DNA of 64,000 nucleotides, taken from NCBI RefSeq assembly GCF_900163715.1, contig NZ_FWFF01000020.1:62001-126000 (forward strand), given 5' to 3'. Shown here piece by piece: positions 1 through 9,092 of the stretch. The position numbers and the translations under genes were made by a program. Below the pieces are notes generated by a model. The model ran no database searches. It saw nothing but the letters and a program-made list of their open reading frames with translations, and had not been told where the DNA came from. Each line of letters begins with the position of its first letter. The stretch's first letter is position 1. Source of the DNA: Brevibacterium yomogidense (GTDB lineage Bacteria; Actinomycetota; Actinomycetes; Actinomycetales; Brevibacteriaceae).

Positions 1-1101
1 GAGGGCGCCGTAGGGGCGCTCACCCGGCTGCAGTCCATATCCCTGACCGTGCTGCGGCGGGGCGGGAGGCGAACCGACCGGAGGACCTGCCATCGGCGGG
101 CCGGCCGAGCCGACCGCGGCTCCGTGCTGCGGGCCTCCGGCTCCGTACTGCCCGGGAGGTCCGGCGGCCTGCTGGGCGACTGCGGGCAGGCCCACGGCGG
201 TCTGCGGTGGACCGTGGTGCGCGCGCGGCTGTCCCGGATAGGCGCCGGCGGCCCCTATCGCATCCGCGCGGGGGATCTGCGCGCTCGTCCCGCCGCCCAG
301 CTCCGGCACGCGTCCCGACTCGATGTCGACGAGCGCCTGCAGGATCATCGCTCCCGACGGGCGGCGCTCCGGCTTGGGCTCCAGGCAGGCGCGCAGGAGC
401 GGCACGAACCGCGGCGGCACGTCGTCGAGGTCCGCCCGTCCCATCGCGACGCGCCCCAGCACTGCTTCGAGCGGACCGGAGCCGAACGGGTTCCGGCCGG
501 TCGCGGCGAACACCATCGTCGCCGCCCAGCCCCACCAGTCCGTCTTCTCGCTGGACGGCTTGCCGTCGGCGATCTCCGGGCTGAGATAGCCGGGAGTCCC
601 CATGACGAGCCCCGTCGCGGTGACCTTGACCTCGTCAGCGACCTGCGCGATGCCGAAGTCGATGACCATCGGTTCGCCGTCCATGATCATGACGTTCGCG
701 GGTTTGAGGTCGCGGTGGATGACGCCTGCGTCGTGGACCGCGTTGAGGGCGTCCAGCAGGGCGTGGCCGAAGTGGACGAGTTCGTCCTCCTGGAACGGCC
801 CATTCTCGCGCACATCCTCGGACAGCGTCGTGCCGTCGACGAATTCGGTGATGATGAAGGGACGGTCGGACTCGAGCTCTGCATCCAGCACCTCTGCGAT
901 CCGCGGGTGCTTGATGCGCCGCAGCGTCCGCACCTCGCGGGCGAGCCTGCGGCGCGCCGTCTCATCACTGGAGATGTGCGGGTGGAGCACTTTGACCGCG
1001 ACGGGGCTGTTGCCGCCGTCGATCCCCAGGTGCACGACGCCCATGCCGCCCGCACCGAGCTCCTCGATCAGGCGGTATCCGCCCAGTTCCTCCATTCCCA
1101 C
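1..1101 (-). CDS. Ser/Thr protein kinase (PknA/B type), C-terminus beyond window
   Basis: The reading frame is open to the left edge, so at least the C-terminal part is missing. The kinase domain is complete: glycine loop GAGGMG near residue 16, VAVKVL lysine near 33, HRDLKPAN catalytic loop, DFGIA magnesium loop and GTPGYLSPE activation segment. After about residue 270 comes a Pro/Gly/Gln-rich low-complexity linker, usual between actinobacterial kinase domains and a membrane anchor. GTG at 1101 is chosen because TAAGCT lies exactly 7 nt upstream, suggesting a leaderless mRNA; ATG at 1095 is the alternative. It is divergent from otsA. Membrane-bound signalling is inferred from the family; the substrate is unknown. 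Confidence 0.9.
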   Translation of the reverse strand, partial: MGMEELGGYRLIEELGAGGMGVVHLGIDGGNSPVAVKVLHPHISSDETARRRLAREVRTLRRIKHPRIAEVLDAELESDRPFIITEFVDGTTLSEDVRENGPFQEDELVHFGHALLDALNAVHDAGVIHRDLKPANVMIMDGEPMVIDFGIAQVADEVKVTATGLVMGTPGYLSPEIADGKPSSEKTDWWGWAATMVFAATGRNPFGSGPLEAVLGRVAMGRADLDDVPPRFVPLLRACLEPKPERRPSGAMILQALVDIESGRVPELGGGTSAQIPRADAIGAAGAYPGQPRAHHGPPQTAVGLPAVAQQAAGPPGQYGAGGPQHGAAVGSAGPPMAGPPVGSPPAPPQHGQGYGLQPGERPYGAL

Positions 1102-1108
1102 GCGGCTA

Positions 1109-1114
1109 AGCTTA
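1109..1114 (-). promoter_or_regulatory. -10 box (TAAGCT), leaderless type, kinase gene
   Basis: TAAGCT on the minus strand sits 7 nt before the GTG at 1101. No purine-rich Shine-Dalgarno sequence is visible for that GTG. Confidence 0.45.
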
Positions 1115-1187
1115 GAGGAGAGACCTGAAAGCACCCGGCCGGGCCGTTCGGCCGGCGTTCAGCAGGAGCTCGGGAGGAGTGCACCGC

Positions 1188-2696
1188 ATGACCATCGACG
1201 GGACTCAGGATGAGACGTTCGACTTCGTCGTCATCGCCAACCGCCTCCCCGTCGACCGGGACATGTCGACGGAGCCGCCCACCTGGCGCACGTCCCCCGG
1301 CGGGCTCGTCACCGCTGTCGCCCCGGTCATGCAGCAGAACCGCGGCGCGTGGGTGGGGTGGGCCGGTGCGACCGACCAGGAGTTCGATCCGTTCGACCTC
1401 GACGACATGCACCTGGTGCCGGTCCCGCTGAGCTCCGAGGAGATCGTGCGGTACTACGAGGGGTTCTCCAACGCCACGCTCTGGCCGCTCTACCACGACC
1501 TCATCGTGCATCCGGAGTACCACCGCACCTGGTGGGACGACTACGTGCGGGTGAACGAGCGGTTCGCGGAGCGCGCCGCACGCGTCGCGTCTCCGGGTGC
1601 GACGGTCTGGGTGCACGACTACCAGCTGCAGCTGGTGCCGGCGCTGCTGCGTGAGGCCCGCCCGGACCTCGCGATCGGGTTCTTCAACCACATCCCGTTC
1701 CCCGGCTGGGAGCTCTTCGCGCAGCTGCCCTGGCGGTCCCAGGTCCTCGAGGGCCTGCTGGGCGCGGACCTCATCGGCTTCCAGCGGGCCGCGGACGCCG
1801 CGAACTTCCGCCGTGCCGTGCGCATCAACCTCAACCGCTCCACGAAGGACACCGCGATCACGGTGCCGACCGCTGACGGCGAGCGCGAGTCACACGTCGC
1901 CCACGCCCGTGCCTTCCCCATCTCGATCGACACGGAGGAGCTGGACCAGCTCGCACGGGAGGAGCGGATCGTGGCGCGGGCCCGGGAGATCCGGTCCGAG
2001 CTGGGTGATCCCGACGTGCTCATGCTCGGCGTCGACCGGCTCGACTACACGAAGGGCATCCGCCATCGCATCAAGGCGTTCGGCGAGCTGCTCAACGACG
2101 GCAGCATCCTGCCCGGCGAAGCCACACTCGTGCAGATCGCGACGCCCAGCCGTGAACGGATCGAGCAGTACCGGCAGATCCGCGACGACGTCGAGCTGGC
2201 GGTCGGCCGCATCAACGGCGAGCACTCGACGCTCGATCACCAGGCGGTGCACTACTTCCACCATTCCTACCCCCGCGATGAGATGGCTGCGTACTACCTC
2301 GCCGCGGACGTCATGCTGGTGACAGCGCTGCGCGACGGCATGAACCTCGTCGCGAAGGAGTACGTCGCATGCCGAACGGACGACGACGGGGTGCTCGTGC
2401 TCAGCGAGTTCGCCGGTGCCGCCGAACAGCTCACCCAGGCGGTCACCGTGAACCCCTACGACATCTCCGGACTCAAGGCCCGCATCCTCATGGCGGTGCG
2501 CATGCCCGACGCGGAGCGCCGTCGCCGCATGCGCGCGATGCGCCGCAAGCTGCGCACCGAAGACGTGCGACGCTGGTCCGCTGACTTCCTCGGCACGCTC
2601 CGCGGGCTGGCCGCCGCGCGCCAGGGAACCGCGCCGGCCGTCATGCAGCGGCCAGTCGTCCCTGATCACCCCACATCCTCGGAGACCGCTCAGTGA
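1188..2696 (+). CDS. otsA: Trehalose-6-phosphate synthase
   Basis: Joins UDP-glucose (or ADP-glucose) and glucose 6-phosphate to trehalose 6-phosphate in the cytoplasm. GT20-family signatures are present: VIANRLPV near the N-terminus, [11 protein letters not shown] around residue 145, [11 protein letters not shown] around 280 and [10 protein letters not shown] around 385. The 502 residues match the usual length. ATG at 1188 is preferred over the in-frame GTG at 1179, because GGAGGAG (1173-1179) is the ribosome site and would overlap that GTG. The stop overlaps the GTG of otsB (GTGA), so the two are translationally coupled and form the two-step trehalose pathway for osmotic and stress protection. 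Confidence 0.96.
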   Translation: MTIDGTQDETFDFVVIANRLPVDRDMSTEPPTWRTSPGGLVTAVAPVMQQNRGAWVGWAGATDQEFDPFDLDDMHLVPVPLSSEEIVRYYEGFSNATLWPLYHDLIVHPEYHRTWWDDYVRVNERFAERAARVASPGATVWVHDYQLQLVPALLREARPDLAIGFFNHIPFPGWELFAQLPWRSQVLEGLLGADLIGFQRAADAANFRRAVRINLNRSTKDTAITVPTADGERESHVAHARAFPISIDTEELDQLAREERIVARAREIRSELGDPDVLMLGVDRLDYTKGIRHRIKAFGELLNDGSILPGEATLVQIATPSRERIEQYRQIRDDVELAVGRINGEHSTLDHQAVHYFHHSYPRDEMAAYYLAADVMLVTALRDGMNLVAKEYVACRTDDDGVLVLSEFAGAAEQLTQAVTVNPYDISGLKARILMAVRMPDAERRRRMRAMRRKLRTEDVRRWSADFLGTLRGLAAARQGTAPAVMQRPVVPDHPTSSETAQ

Positions 2697-3622
2697 CCCT
2701 CGCCCTCCGCCCGCCCGTCATCCCGCCGGACGCCCTCGACATCACCGCGATCAGCTCCGCGCACACTCTGCTGGTCGCCCTCGACTTCGACGGGGTCATC
2801 GCCCCGCTGCAGGACGATCCGGACTCGTCCGCTCCCCTGCCGGCCTCCGCGGACGCGGTCGTGGCGCTGGCGGCGCTGCCGCACACCCCGGTCGGGTACA
2901 TCTCCGGGCGGAACATCGACGTGCTGCAGGACCTGTCGAATGCCCCCACCGGCGCGATCTTCATCGGCTCCCACGGCCTGGAGACGGATTTCTCCGCACT
3001 CGATCCGTCGAACGGGAGCACACCGAACGGGAGCACATCCGCGACCGCACCCGCCGCGGACGGTCTCCCCCGGTACTCCACTCCCCTCACCGCAGCGGAG
3101 GCGGACACGCTCGCGCAGCTGGACGCCGCGTTCGAGTCGATCCGTTCCCGGACCCCCGAAGCCGGGCACGGCGAGCTGCGGATCGAGCGGAAGCCGCTGG
3201 GCCGCACGGCGCACACCCGCGGCACGAGTGCGGAGCGAGCGGCCTTCTTCGAGGCGGAGCTCACCGCCCTCGCGGCGCGGATGCCGCAGCTGCGCAGCTT
3301 CGCGGGACACGCGATGACCGAATTCGCGGTGCGCATGGAGACGAAGGGCCATGGCCTGGCGCGCATGCTCGAGGCGACGGGCGCGGACGCCGTCGTCTTC
3401 CTGGGCGACGACACCACCGACGAGGACGCGTTCGCCTACCTGAACGACCGCACCGACATCGCGTCGCTGCCGGTCAAGGTGGGCACGCAGGCCACGTGCG
3501 CGCCGTTCCGCGTCGCCGATCCCGAGGCCGTCTCCACCTTCCTCGCCCGGCTCGCCGCGGACCGCGGCCGGCACCTCGGCGGTGGTTCCACGGGGACCTC
3601 CGGTCCCGTCAGCGCTTCGTGA
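2693..3622 (+). CDS. otsB: Trehalose-6-phosphate phosphatase
   Basis: Removes phosphate from trehalose 6-phosphate, completing the OtsAB pathway. It is a HAD-superfamily protein with nucleophile motif LDFDGVIAP near residue 27 and the C-terminal GDDTTDEDAF acid cluster near residue 240. The valine after DFDG, where threonine is more common, is a mild variant. It starts with GTG inside the otsA stop (4-nt overlap). Residues around 104-120 hold a short repeated Ser/Asn/Gly/Thr-Pro insert (NGSTPNGS). The 309 residues are slightly longer than many relatives because of this insert. Confidence 0.94.
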   Translation: MTLALRPPVIPPDALDITAISSAHTLLVALDFDGVIAPLQDDPDSSAPLPASADAVVALAALPHTPVGYISGRNIDVLQDLSNAPTGAIFIGSHGLETDFSALDPSNGSTPNGSTSATAPAADGLPRYSTPLTAAEADTLAQLDAAFESIRSRTPEAGHGELRIERKPLGRTAHTRGTSAERAAFFEAELTALAARMPQLRSFAGHAMTEFAVRMETKGHGLARMLEATGADAVVFLGDDTTDEDAFAYLNDRTDIASLPVKVGTQATCAPFRVADPEAVSTFLARLAADRGRHLGGGSTGTSGPVSAS

Positions 3623-4628
3623 CCGGACGGACGGACGCGCGGAGCACGAGCTCCGGCACCACCCGGTAGTGCGCGGGCACCGACGGCGAGTGCCCCGCAT
3701 CGCGCTGGCCGATGATCCGCCGCAGCTCGGACACCGCTGATTCCGCGAGCTGCGTCCAGTCGTAGGTGACCTGCGACATCGGTGGGTCGAGCACATCGGC
3801 GTCCGGCAGATCGCCCACCGTGAGCAGCGACAGGTCCTCCGGCATGTGCAGCCGTGCACGCGCTGTGGCCTCAAGGAAGCCCAGGGTGATCGCGGGCGAC
3901 GAGCTGATGGCGGCGGTGATGCCCTGGGCGAGCAGGACCTCGGCGGCGTGGGCGCCCGCGAGCTGGCCCTCGCGCGTGATCTCGACGGGGGCCTCGGCGC
4001 GGGTCGCCTGCACGTGGAGCGTCTGGGCGACCGCCTGCCGGAACACGTTCGCGCGCGATTCCGCCGCGGAGTTCTGGACGACGGCGAACCCGATCCGGCG
4101 GTGGCCCATGTGCGCGAGGTGGCGCACCGCGGTCTCGATGCCGCTCGACGCATCCAGCACGAACTGCGGCAGGCCGGAGTGCGGCGCGTTGGAGATGCGC
4201 ACGACGGGCATCCCCGCTGCGGCGAGCCGCTGCGATTCACTGCCTGCGTCAGCCCCGCCCAGGACGATCGCTCCGGCGACTCCGCGCGACGCGAACGCCG
4301 TGGCGGGGTCCAGCCCATCGCCCGCCGCAGCGGTCACCGCGATGTCCCCCAGCTCGAAGATGCGGCGGTTGAGTGCGAGCGCGAGCGTGGCGTAGGGGTC
4401 GACGTCCGGACCCACGAGCGCGTTCGAGACGACGGCGATGAGCCGGGCGCCGCTCGCCGTATCCGGGTTCGTCGCCGGCGGCGGTTCGACGCCCAGGCTG
4501 CGCAGTGCGATCGACACCGCTCTGCGCGCGTCCTCGGACACTCCTGGCCGGTCGCGCAGGACGCGCGACACCGTGGAGAGGGAGAGCCCGGAGGCCTCCG
4601 CGATGCGGGCGAGCGTGGGGCGGCTCAT
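3609..4628 (-). CDS. LacI-family transcriptional regulator (distal of tandem pair)
   Basis: Repressor-type sugar-responsive regulator of 339 residues. The N-terminal helix-turn-helix carries the LacI signature SLSTVSRVLRDRPGVS at residues 15-30, followed by a periplasmic-binding-like effector domain (for example HLAHMGHRRIGFAVV). It overlaps the upstream LacI gene by ATGA, so the two are coupled. Its 3' end runs convergently 14 bases into otsB. The effector and target are unknown; the linked targets would be the SDR gene, or otsAB by convergence only. The absence of a sugar transporter next to it is unusual. Confidence 0.9.
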   Translation of the reverse strand: MSRPTLARIAEASGLSLSTVSRVLRDRPGVSEDARRAVSIALRSLGVEPPPATNPDTASGARLIAVVSNALVGPDVDPYATLALALNRRIFELGDIAVTAAAGDGLDPATAFASRGVAGAIVLGGADAGSESQRLAAAGMPVVRISNAPHSGLPQFVLDASSGIETAVRHLAHMGHRRIGFAVVQNSAAESRANVFRQAVAQTLHVQATRAEAPVEITREGQLAGAHAAEVLLAQGITAAISSSPAITLGFLEATARARLHMPEDLSLLTVGDLPDADVLDPPMSQVTYDWTQLAESAVSELRRIIGQRDAGHSPSVPAHYRVVPELVLRASVRPVTKR

Positions 4629-5608
4629 CGCAGCACCGCCGTCGTCGAGCGGCGCGCCACGAGCATCGGTCGGAAGGTGGGAGGGACCGCGGGGAGCCCG
4701 TCGCCCGGCATCCCCAGCACGGTGCGTGCGCCGGCGACCAGCGCCTCGGCCATGGCCTCGGCGTCGAAGCCCAGCACCGTGGCGGGAGGACGGGTGTAGC
4801 GGACGGTGAGCGAGTCGCCCAGACCCACCGCGGACAGGTCGCGGGGAACCGCGAGGCTGCGCTGCCGGATGCCCTGGAACACCCCGTAGAGCTGCAGCCC
4901 GGACTGCACGATGACAGCCGTGCACGTGAGGTCCTTGAGGCGCAGCGCGGCGTCGGCACCGCCGGAGACCGATTTGGGGACCGGTGCGATCCAGTCCTCG
5001 AGCGAGTCGTTGAACCGCGCCATCGGATGCTCCGCGAGGAACCGGGCGCGCAGCTGATCGGCGAGCACTCCGGAATCGTTGCAGATGAGGCCGATCCGCC
5101 GGTGTCCGATCGCGGACAGGTGGTCGAACGCGAGAGACAGCGCACCGGTGAGATCGATGCGGGCTGCGACGAGCTCGTTGGGGTGGGGCCGGCGGTCGTC
5201 GGTGTGGCTGGCACCGGCGAAGCGCACCACGGGGATGTCCATCTCCAGCGGCGTGAGCATGGGGGTGATGACGAGCGCCGCACCCGCGTCGACGACCGCC
5301 AAGACCTCCGACAGGTCCGCACCGATCGCCGGGGTCGCGGTGAGGACTCCGCGCTGCTGCAGAGCGGAGTCCACGCGGCTGAGCACGTCGAGCTGCCAGT
5401 GCTCGGGGCGTGCGGGGACGCACACCGCTGCCAGCGGGTGCTCCGTGCTGCGCAGCAGGGTCGAGCGCGAATACCCCAGGTCGGTCATCGCGGTGCGGAC
5501 GCGGGCAGCTGTGGACTCCGCCACCGGGCCGCGGTCGTTGAGGACGCGCGACACGGTCGACAGGGAGACCCCCGCCCGCTCCGCGATGTCCTCGACCGTG
5601 ACGCTCAT
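4625..5608 (-). CDS. LacI-family transcriptional regulator (proximal of tandem pair)
   Basis: LacI/GalR regulator of 327 residues with HTH signature VTVEDIAERAGVSLSTVSRV at residues 3-22 and a hinge ending near GYSRS. The effector domain includes HLSAIGHRRIGLIC. ATG at 5608 is supported by TAGGAT 6 nt upstream, a leaderless arrangement. It is the first gene of a two-regulator operon divergent from the SDR gene at 5734. The two paralogues are clearly different in sequence, so this is not a recent duplication. The effector is unknown. Confidence 0.9.
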   Translation of the reverse strand: MSVTVEDIAERAGVSLSTVSRVLNDRGPVAESTAARVRTAMTDLGYSRSTLLRSTEHPLAAVCVPARPEHWQLDVLSRVDSALQQRGVLTATPAIGADLSEVLAVVDAGAALVITPMLTPLEMDIPVVRFAGASHTDDRRPHPNELVAARIDLTGALSLAFDHLSAIGHRRIGLICNDSGVLADQLRARFLAEHPMARFNDSLEDWIAPVPKSVSGGADAALRLKDLTCTAVIVQSGLQLYGVFQGIRQRSLAVPRDLSAVGLGDSLTVRYTRPPATVLGFDAEAMAEALVAGARTVLGMPGDGLPAVPPTFRPMLVARRSTTAVLR

Positions 5609-5614
5609 ACCGCC

Positions 5615-5620
5615 ATCCTA
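5615..5620 (-). promoter_or_regulatory. -10 box (TAGGAT), leaderless type, tandem lacI operon
   Basis: TAGGAT on the minus strand ends 6 nt before ATG at 5608. The 125-bp space to the SDR gene must also hold that gene's promoter. No clear LacI-type palindrome was found there. Confidence 0.45.
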
Positions 5621-5733
5621 GGGCGCGGAGCACTCCTACCGGCATGCGGACCGGAGTCGCGCGGATGGTCCGGGATGGCGGATGATCGAGGTGTCCGCAC
5701 CCCGGACGCCTCCGTTCAGAAAGGGCCCCAACC

Positions 5734-6525
5734 GTGTCAGATCTGCCGAACATCCCGTCCCTCTTCGACCTCGCCGATCGCACCGCCGTCGTGGTCGGCT
5801 CCGCGTCCGGCCTGGGCCGTGCCACCGCGGTGGGGCTCGCCGACGCGGGTGCGCACGTCGTGTGCGCGGACCTCAACACGCACGGCGCCCAGGAGACGGC
5901 GCAGATCATCGCCGATCGCGGCGGCCGGGGCGAGGCGGTCGCCCTCGACATCACGTCGACGGAGAACGTCGAGGCCGTTGCGGAGCAGTTCGCCGACGCC
6001 CACGTGCTGGTCATGACCCCGGGCTTCAACGTGCGGAAGAAGATGGCCGCGACGACGGACGAGGAGTTCGACCGCGTCATCGACATCAACCTCAAGGGCA
6101 CCTACCGGCTCATGCGTGCGTTCGGCACTCGGATGGCGGAGCGAGGACGGGGTTCGATCGTCACATTCGCAAGCTTCCGCGCGCTCGTCATCGAGCCCGG
6201 CCAGGGTCTGTACGCCGCGGCGAAGGCGGGAGTCGTCCAGCTGACGAAGACACTAGCCAGCGAACTGGGCGGATCCGGCGTGCGCGTGAACTCCATCCTG
6301 CCCGGACCCTTCGAGACACCGCTCACCGAGCAGATCAAGGCCGACCGCGAATGGTGGGACGCCTACGCGGAGAAGGGCACCCTGGGCCGCTGGGGCGTCC
6401 TGCACGAGATCGCGGGACCGGTCCTGTTCCTCGCATCGGACGCGTCCTCGTACGTGACGGGCCATTCGCTGCTGGTGGACGGCGGCTGGATGGCGCAGGA
6501 CGGGCGGTTCACCCCGCGGGTGTGA
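5734..6525 (+). CDS. Short-chain dehydrogenase/reductase (SDR)
   Basis: NAD(P)-dependent oxidoreductase of 263 residues with a classical SDR fold. The Rossmann motif is GSASGLGRA near residue 22; the catalytic Tyr-Lys motif is YAAAKAG near 160, preceded by a serine-containing strand (FASFRAL); the C-terminal substrate loop holds PGPFETPLT. GTG start with AGAAAGGG 8 nt upstream. The usual NNAG motif is replaced by TPGFNV, a variation seen in gluconate- or sugar-alcohol-type SDRs. Divergence from two LacI regulators suggests a sugar-acid or polyol substrate, which is inference only. Confidence 0.88.
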   Translation: MSDLPNIPSLFDLADRTAVVVGSASGLGRATAVGLADAGAHVVCADLNTHGAQETAQIIADRGGRGEAVALDITSTENVEAVAEQFADAHVLVMTPGFNVRKKMAATTDEEFDRVIDINLKGTYRLMRAFGTRMAERGRGSIVTFASFRALVIEPGQGLYAAAKAGVVQLTKTLASELGGSGVRVNSILPGPFETPLTEQIKADREWWDAYAEKGTLGRWGVLHEIAGPVLFLASDASSYVTGHSLLVDGGWMAQDGRFTPRV

Positions 6526-6598
6526 GACCGCCTGGAAGTGAGCGGGCGGGGACCGGACGTGAGCCACGCGTGATCCGGACGCGATCGGAGGAGCGGGG

Positions 6599-7324
6599 AT
6601 GACAGCGACGAGGCTCAGACACAGGGAACCCGTGCTCCGGGCCCTCGACCTCGCGATCGTCATCGTGGCCGTTCTCACCGTCATCGGCCCACTGTTCTAC
6701 GACATGCCCGTCATGGACGCCCCGCAGACCTTCGTCAACGCCTTCCCGGCTGTGGTGTCGGTCTTCGCGCTGGCGCCGGCCGCTGCGGTGCTCCTGCCGC
6801 AGCGGTGGACGCGAATGGTCAGGACGACGAGACGCCTGGTCGCTGCCGTCGCCGCCACCCTGCTGTTCCTCACAGCGGTCGTGCCGTCGCTCGCGGTCGC
6901 GGAGGCGGGCGTGCTGGCCCTGATGCTCGCGCTGATGTGCTGGACCGCGGTGGTCGCCTCAGAGATAACCGCGCGCGCGGCTCCCACCGCCGTCAGCACG
7001 CGCCCACCCGTGTGGGTCATCGTCGTTCGGGTCCTCACGGGAGTCGCGCTCGCGCTGCCATTCCTCGTGGGTCTGCCCCTGACGCTGCCGCCGTCCTACC
7101 CGCTGTGGTGGACGCCGTGGGCGGTCGGCATCCCGTGGATCCTCGTGTGCGCGGCGCTCTGCTGGGGCCTCCGGTGGTCCTACGCCGTGATCGGAGCGCT
7201 TGGAGCCGCGCTCATGGTCTTCGCGCTCTCCGAGTCGATGCACTCAGTGCTCATGACGTGGACGACCGGTGGGCTGCTCCTCGCCGTGGGCGCTGCCAGC
7301 TGGGAGCTGTCACGGCGGAGGTGA
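6599..7324 (+). CDS. Hypothetical multi-pass membrane protein
   Basis: 241 residues with about seven hydrophobic segments (for example LAIVIVAVLTVIGPLF near the N-terminus and VVRVLTGVALALPFLV in the middle), so an integral membrane protein. No recognised domain. Start ATG at 6599 follows GGAGGAGCGGGG. It lies 73 bases downstream of the SDR gene and may be co-transcribed with it. A palindromic repeat element follows its stop and probably ends the transcript. Confidence 0.75.
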   Translation: MTATRLRHREPVLRALDLAIVIVAVLTVIGPLFYDMPVMDAPQTFVNAFPAVVSVFALAPAAAVLLPQRWTRMVRTTRRLVAAVAATLLFLTAVVPSLAVAEAGVLALMLALMCWTAVVASEITARAAPTAVSTRPPVWVIVVRVLTGVALALPFLVGLPLTLPPSYPLWWTPWAVGIPWILVCAALCWGLRWSYAVIGALGAALMVFALSESMHSVLMTWTTGGLLLAVGAASWELSRRR

Positions 7325-7363
7325 CCAGCACCCGGTCACAGCAGCCACCCCTCCCACGTGTCG

Positions 7364-7427
7364 AGCCACCAGCTTTCATCAGACCGCATATGAAAGAAGT
7401 CATGCGGTCTGACGAAAGCTGGTGGCT
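7364..7427. repeat. Palindromic repeat element, copy 1
   Basis: Two 26-bp arms (7364-7389 and 7402-7427, 25 of 26 complementary) enclose a 12-nt loop ATGAAAGAAGTC. The arm core CAGCTTTCATCAGACCGCA recurs at 29842 and 40287. It sits between convergent genes and would act as a bidirectional hairpin. Confidence 0.9.
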
Positions 7428-7455
7428 GACGGTTATCCCAGGGCTGGAGCCAGCG

Positions 7456-7920
7456 TCAGCTCTTCGCCGGAGCGAACCTCGGCAGTGCCGCCTCGCCGTC
7501 CGTCTCGTGGAAGACGACCGTGACGGGCAGCCCGATCCGCAGGTCGGCCTCGTCGACGTCGACGATGTTCGTCATCATCCGCACGCCCTCCACGAGCTCG
7601 ACGTACGCAAGCACGTAGGGCGGGCCGCCGGCGTAGGCGCCCAGTCCGCCGCGGCGCACGACGGTGAAACTGTGGATCTCTCCCCTGCCGGAGGCCTCCT
7701 CCCACGTCACGTCGAGCGTGCCGCAGTGGGGGCAGAACTCGCGCGGGTACCAGGTGGGCTCGCTGCAGGCGTCGCAGCGCGTGAAGAGGAGCCGCCCCTG
7801 GGTCGTCGCCTTCCAGAAGCCTGCGGTCTCCGCGCTGATGGGTGGGGTGGGCGCCGGCAGCTCGCTGCCGATCCGTGCAGCAGCCCCCGCCGCCGAGGTC
7901 GTCGTCGCGTCGGTCATCAT
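7456..7920 (-). CDS. DUF35 OB-fold zinc-ribbon protein, thiolase partner
   Basis: 154 residues with the rubredoxin-like zinc ribbon (CDAC at about 51-54 and CPHC at about 64-67), followed by an OB-fold typical of the ChsH2/DUF35 family. These proteins bind acyl-CoA and partner thiolase-like enzymes, the best-known case being the steroid side-chain aldolase Ltp2-DUF35. Its ATG overlaps the thiolase stop (ATGA), implying a stoichiometric complex. The first ATG at 7920 is chosen; a second follows directly. Substrate unknown. Confidence 0.88.
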   Translation of the reverse strand: MMTDATTTSAAGAAARIGSELPAPTPPISAETAGFWKATTQGRLLFTRCDACSEPTWYPREFCPHCGTLDVTWEEASGRGEIHSFTVVRRGGLGAYAGGPPYVLAYVELVEGVRMMTNIVDVDEADLRIGLPVTVVFHETDGEAALPRFAPAKS

Positions 7921-9074
7921 GCCTCCCGTCCGAGGATGAGCGTCGCAGAGCCCATCCGGGTTCCCAGTGATCCGCCCGTGCCGTGGGCCAGTGCGATGTC
8001 GCAGTCAGGGACCTGCACCGCTGGGTGGGCCTCGCCGCGCAGCTGGCGGACGGCTTCGAGGATCTTCGTCATGCCGCCGCGGTTGACCGGGTGGTTATTG
8101 CACAGCCCACCGCCGTCGGTGTTGAACGGCAGACCGCCGTCAGGTGCGCGCAGAGCGCCGGAGGCGACGAACGCACCGCCCTGCCCCTTGGGGCAGAAGC
8201 CCAGGTCCTCGAGAGTCTCGATGACGGTGATCGTGAACGAATCGTAGATCGAGGCGTAGTCGATGTCCGCGTGGGTGACCCCGGCCTCGGCGAAGGCCGC
8301 CGGTCCGGACCACACTGCGCCGGTGTGCGTGAGGTCGATCCTGCCGCCTGCCGCCGTCTTGGGCGCCTCACCGTGGCCCAGCACCGGAACGGACTGCCGC
8401 TCCAGCCGCTTCGCGACCGCAGGGCTCACGACGACCACTGCGCCGCCGCCGTCGGTGATGACGCAGCAGTCCAGCCGGTGCAGCGGGTCTGCGATGAGCG
8501 GTGAGTTCAGGACGTCCTCGACCGTGACGACCTTCTGCAGCAGCGCGTTCGGGTTGTGCTGCGCGTGGTGGGAGGCCGCGACCTTGACCTCCGCGAGCTG
8601 CTCCGCCGTGGTCCCGTACTCGTGCATGTGACGCTGCGCGGCGAGCGCGTACATCGCAGGGGTCGTCGTGCCGAAGACGTTCTCGAACGCGAACTCCGGT
8701 GCACGGTCGGTCACCGCGCCCGCTGCGAGACCCTGGAGCGGAAGGCCCGCGAGCGTCACGAGTGCGACCTCGCACTTGCCCGCCGCGATCGCTGCGGCCG
8801 CGTGGCCGATGTGCGCCACGTAGGACGAGCCGCCGATGTCCGTCGAATCGACGTACTTCAGGTTCAGCCCCATGTAGTCGGCCATCGACAGCGGGCCGAA
8901 GCCGGGAGCGTCGCCCGCGCAGAAATACGCGTCGACGTCCGCGAAGGTGAGACCTGCGTCCGCAAGGGCGCCCGCGGCGACCTCTGCGTGGATGCGCTGG
9001 ATGGACGTATCGGGGATCTTCCGCAGGGGGTGCTCGAACGCCCCCGCGATCATCGCCTGGCCGCGAATGCTCAC
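7917..9074 (-). CDS. Thiolase-like protein (SCP2/Ltp family, no nucleophilic Cys)
   Basis: 385-residue thiolase-fold protein. The position of the nucleophilic cysteine in true thiolases reads IGGSSYVAHIGH near residue 80-90, so it probably cannot do standard thiolysis. The C-terminus has NTDGGGLCNNHPVNRGG and LAHGTGGSLG in place of the usual GHP and CxG motifs. Together with the coupled DUF35 protein this resembles the Ltp2-type retro-aldolases. GTG start with AGGAG 7 nt upstream. A near-palindrome at 9093 may be the operator. Confidence 0.88.
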   Translation of the reverse strand: MSIRGQAMIAGAFEHPLRKIPDTSIQRIHAEVAAGALADAGLTFADVDAYFCAGDAPGFGPLSMADYMGLNLKYVDSTDIGGSSYVAHIGHAAAAIAAGKCEVALVTLAGLPLQGLAAGAVTDRAPEFAFENVFGTTTPAMYALAAQRHMHEYGTTAEQLAEVKVAASHHAQHNPNALLQKVVTVEDVLNSPLIADPLHRLDCCVITDGGGAVVVVSPAVAKRLERQSVPVLGHGEAPKTAAGGRIDLTHTGAVWSGPAAFAEAGVTHADIDYASIYDSFTITVIETLEDLGFCPKGQGGAFVASGALRAPDGGLPFNTDGGGLCNNHPVNRGGMTKILEAVRQLRGEAHPAVQVPDCDIALAHGTGGSLGTRMGSATLILGREA

Positions 9075-9092
9075 GCACCGACTCCTAGTGAT

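Noticed and set aside
2693..3622. Trehalose synthase or debranching genes with otsAB
   Set aside because: Only the OtsA-OtsB pathway is visible; no treS, treY or treZ-like sequence is present.
3609..6101. Single 830-codon open frame on the minus strand
   Set aside because: Only its last 339 codons are a protein (the distal LacI). The rest runs antisense through the SDR gene and out of frame through the other LacI.
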